From Chloroflexota bacterium (GTDB taxonomy: Bacteria > Chloroflexota > Anaerolineae > Promineifilales > Promineifilaceae): DNA of 14,797 nucleotides. Both the position numbers and the translations under genes were made by a program. Under the pieces are notes generated by a model, which was not told where the DNA came from, did not search any database, and was given only the letters and a program-made list of their open reading frames with translations. Shown piece by piece: positions 13,575 through 14,797 of the stretch (the stretch's first letter is position 1; each line of letters opens with the position of its first letter). The stretch is taken from contig CP070688.1 of the NCBI GenBank assembly GCA_020353135.1, positions 461,280 through 476,076 on the forward strand, read 5' to 3'.

Positions 13575-14306
13575 CTAGCGTTCACCCAGGCTTTCAACCT
13601 CGCCGGACCCGGACACCGACTGGGTAAGGATTGGATCGCCATAGTAACTGATCCCACCGCTGCCCGAGATATTTACATCAAGGGTGGTATCGACCCACAC
13701 GACGGCGTCGCCCGAACCGCCAATGGTAACCACGGCCGTTCCGCTGTGAAGATCGGCCGCCCGATATTCACCAGAGCCGCCGATTTCAACCACTTGATCG
13801 GCCACATCACCGCTTAGCCAGGCCCCGCCCGATCCTGAGATGGTCATATCCACTGAATCACCGTCCAGTTCGACGATATTGATCCCGCCTGAACCGCTGA
13901 TTCCAAGCGTTATGATGTTGGCGTCTATACTATCAGAGTTAATAGCCCCGGATCCAGTGATTTCGAGGCCGGCGACGTCGATCATGGTCACAGTGTACCT
14001 AACGGGCTCGGTTGGGTTGATTGTTGTGCCTGACTTCTGGCCAAGGACCAATACGCCGTTCTCGACCTCTGACTCGACAGAAGGCATGATGTTGTCTTCA
14101 GCCTCTACAACCAGTGACTCTGTGTCCCCTTGGATGATCTCGGCGATACCGGAGCCAGTCATCAGGACCTTGTCAAACCCGCTGACGTCTCGCTCTTCGG
14201 TGATTACGTTGCCAGAACCACTCCCGCCATCGTTGTCTCCGCCGCCATCACAGGCCACCGCCAGCATAACGACGAGCGTAAGTAGAAGAACGAGACCTTT
14301 CCTCAT
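13575..14306 (-). CDS. DUF2807 (GIN-domain) lipoprotein
   Basis: 243 residues with a short lipoprotein signal (AVAC, lipidated C19), a Gly/Asp/Ser-rich linker, then a DUF2807 (PF10988) domain starting at NVITEERDVSGFDKVLMTGSG. Eight G-S-G-type turns recur about every 15-25 residues (TGSGIAE, TGSGAIN, SGSGGIN, SGSGGAW, GGSGEYR, GGSGDAV, SGSGGIS, SGSGEVE), giving the regular pattern expected of a right-handed beta-helix. Members are exported or outer-surface proteins, often described as putative autotransporter-adhesin heads; a precise role is unknown. A strong AGGAGGT (complement of 14311-14317) lies before the ATG. It converges on pstB2 with only seven bases between stops, so the two transcripts probably overlap. 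Confidence 0.9.
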   Translation of the reverse strand: MRKGLVLLLTLVVMLAVACDGGGDNDGGSGSGNVITEERDVSGFDKVLMTGSGIAEIIQGDTESLVVEAEDNIMPSVESEVENGVLVLGQKSGTTINPTEPVRYTVTMIDVAGLEITGSGAINSDSIDANIITLGISGSGGINIVELDGDSVDMTISGSGGAWLSGDVADQVVEIGGSGEYRAADLHSGTAVVTIGGSGDAVVWVDTTLDVNISGSGGISYYGDPILTQSVSGSGEVESLGER

Positions 14307-14451
14307 GATTACCTCCTGGAGTTAAGCACATGGCCCCGGCCTTCAGGCTGCCGTGAGCACTGTTCATCTGCGAATGTCCTGTAGTCCAGTGTACCACAAA
14401 GTGGCCGTCTGCTGAACGCTTTGCCCACCCATCTTGTTGCATTGGAGTCAG

Positions 14452-14797
14452 TCAGAATCGCCTGTCTCGAGTAGGGTACGGACTGAAAGGCGTGCGGGGC
14501 TCTAGCGATACCCACTCTATTGCCGGATCGATTCCAGTTAGTGTGCGTAGTAGATCGAATGTTAACCAGCGTGAGGCCGCCGGCCGGTCCATATAGCGCC
14601 AGAGTCCGTACTCCCCCTGGCTGTCCTGGATGATGGCTAATGCGCTGGCAACGCGTTCGTCGTCGGTCGACGCGCCGATCTGCCAGCATAGGAACAGCAG
14701 TAGAGCCAGGTCGAACGGGCCATAATAAGTGAAGAAGCCCCTGGCGGCCTCAAAACCGAGTGTTCTGGCCAGGTCAAAGCCCAGTGTTTGCCTTTCC
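14452..14797 (-). CDS. C-terminal part of an alpha/alpha-toroid-like protein (5' end outside window)
   Basis: An uninterrupted minus-strand frame enters from the right edge (first whole codon at 14796-14794) and ends with TGA at 14454-14452, giving about 114 residues. It reads as a genuine protein: Leu- and Phe-rich helices (FDLALLLFLCWQ, RVASALAIIQ) followed by QDSQGEYGLWRY. QxxxGx(Y/W) resembles the QW motif of squalene/oxidosqualene cyclase-like repeats, and the following SRWLTFDLLRTLTGID resembles the C-terminal turn of alpha/alpha-toroid proteins found as hypotheticals in environmental bacteria. The enzyme or binding function is not determinable from this fragment. I prefer this frame to the overlapping 14309-14689 frame because of its composition and its continuity to the edge. 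Confidence 0.65.
   Translation of the reverse strand, partial: ERQTLGFDLARTLGFEAARGFFTYYGPFDLALLLFLCWQIGASTDDERVASALAIIQDSQGEYGLWRYMDRPAASRWLTFDLLRTLTGIDPAIEWVSLEPRTPFSPYPTRDRRF

Noticed and set aside
13840..14325. Plus-strand open frame of 161 residues opposite the DUF2807 gene
   Set aside because: It is antisense to a gene with a clear signal peptide, strong ribosome-binding site and known domain; its Pro/Ser/Ile bias reflects the complement of GSG repeats.
14309..14689. Minus-strand open frame of 126 residues at the right end
   Set aside because: The product is rich in Arg, Ser, Thr and His and looks like an out-of-frame shadow. The overlapping frame ending at 14452 gives a well-formed helical protein continuous with the window edge.
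1..14797. CRISPR array, insertion sequence, tRNA or rRNA
   Set aside because: No regularly spaced identical repeats, no transposase-like frame, no terminal repeats with target duplications and no cloverleaf- or rRNA-like sequence were found on reading both strands.

Overview
The window reads like a chromosomal segment of an environmental bacterium, most plausibly a Chloroflexota (Anaerolineae-type) genome. This is inference from several things together: moderate-to-high GC, many Ala-Gly-rich membrane proteins, lipoproteins built from DUF4377, META and DUF2807 domains, and a promoter-proximal GAAC-N4-GTTC box of the Gram-positive LexA type. No rRNA, tRNA or other phylogenetic marker is present, so the assignment is tentative. 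I see no mobile element, CRISPR array or tRNA.

Left part (1-4740). The 3' end of an MFS efflux-type transporter runs in from the left edge. Next come two small cysteine-rich zinc-binding-type proteins facing each other across a tandem palindrome. The first has a strong extended -10 promoter overlapped by a LexA-like box. A translationally coupled pair follows: an APH-fold kinase and a DUF1624/HGSNAT-type membrane acyltransferase. After it comes a tandem duplicate of small four-helix membrane proteins.

Middle (4741-8711). A minus-strand lipoprotein carries two DUF4377 and three META domains. A class I glutamine amidotransferase with a near-consensus promoter and an unrecognised membrane-anchored protein follow.

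Right part (8712-13567). This is a phosphate ABC transporter locus, pstS-pstC-pstA-pstB1-pstB2, with no phoU or phoBR in view. The two PstB ATPases carry complementary defects. PstB1 has lost the Q-loop Gln and the Walker B Glu but keeps LSGGQ. PstB2 keeps every ATP-binding and catalytic motif but has LNPGQ for its signature. In an ABC dimer all these changes fall into one of the two composite ATP sites. This predicts an obligate heterodimeric PstB1/PstB2 with one working and one degenerate site, as in asymmetric ABC exporters but in a phosphate importer. This is the most interesting signal here.

Right edge (13575-14797). A minus-strand DUF2807 lipoprotein converges on pstB2, followed by the C-terminal end of a minus-strand gene that resembles an alpha/alpha-toroid (squalene-cyclase-like repeat) protein and continues beyond the window.
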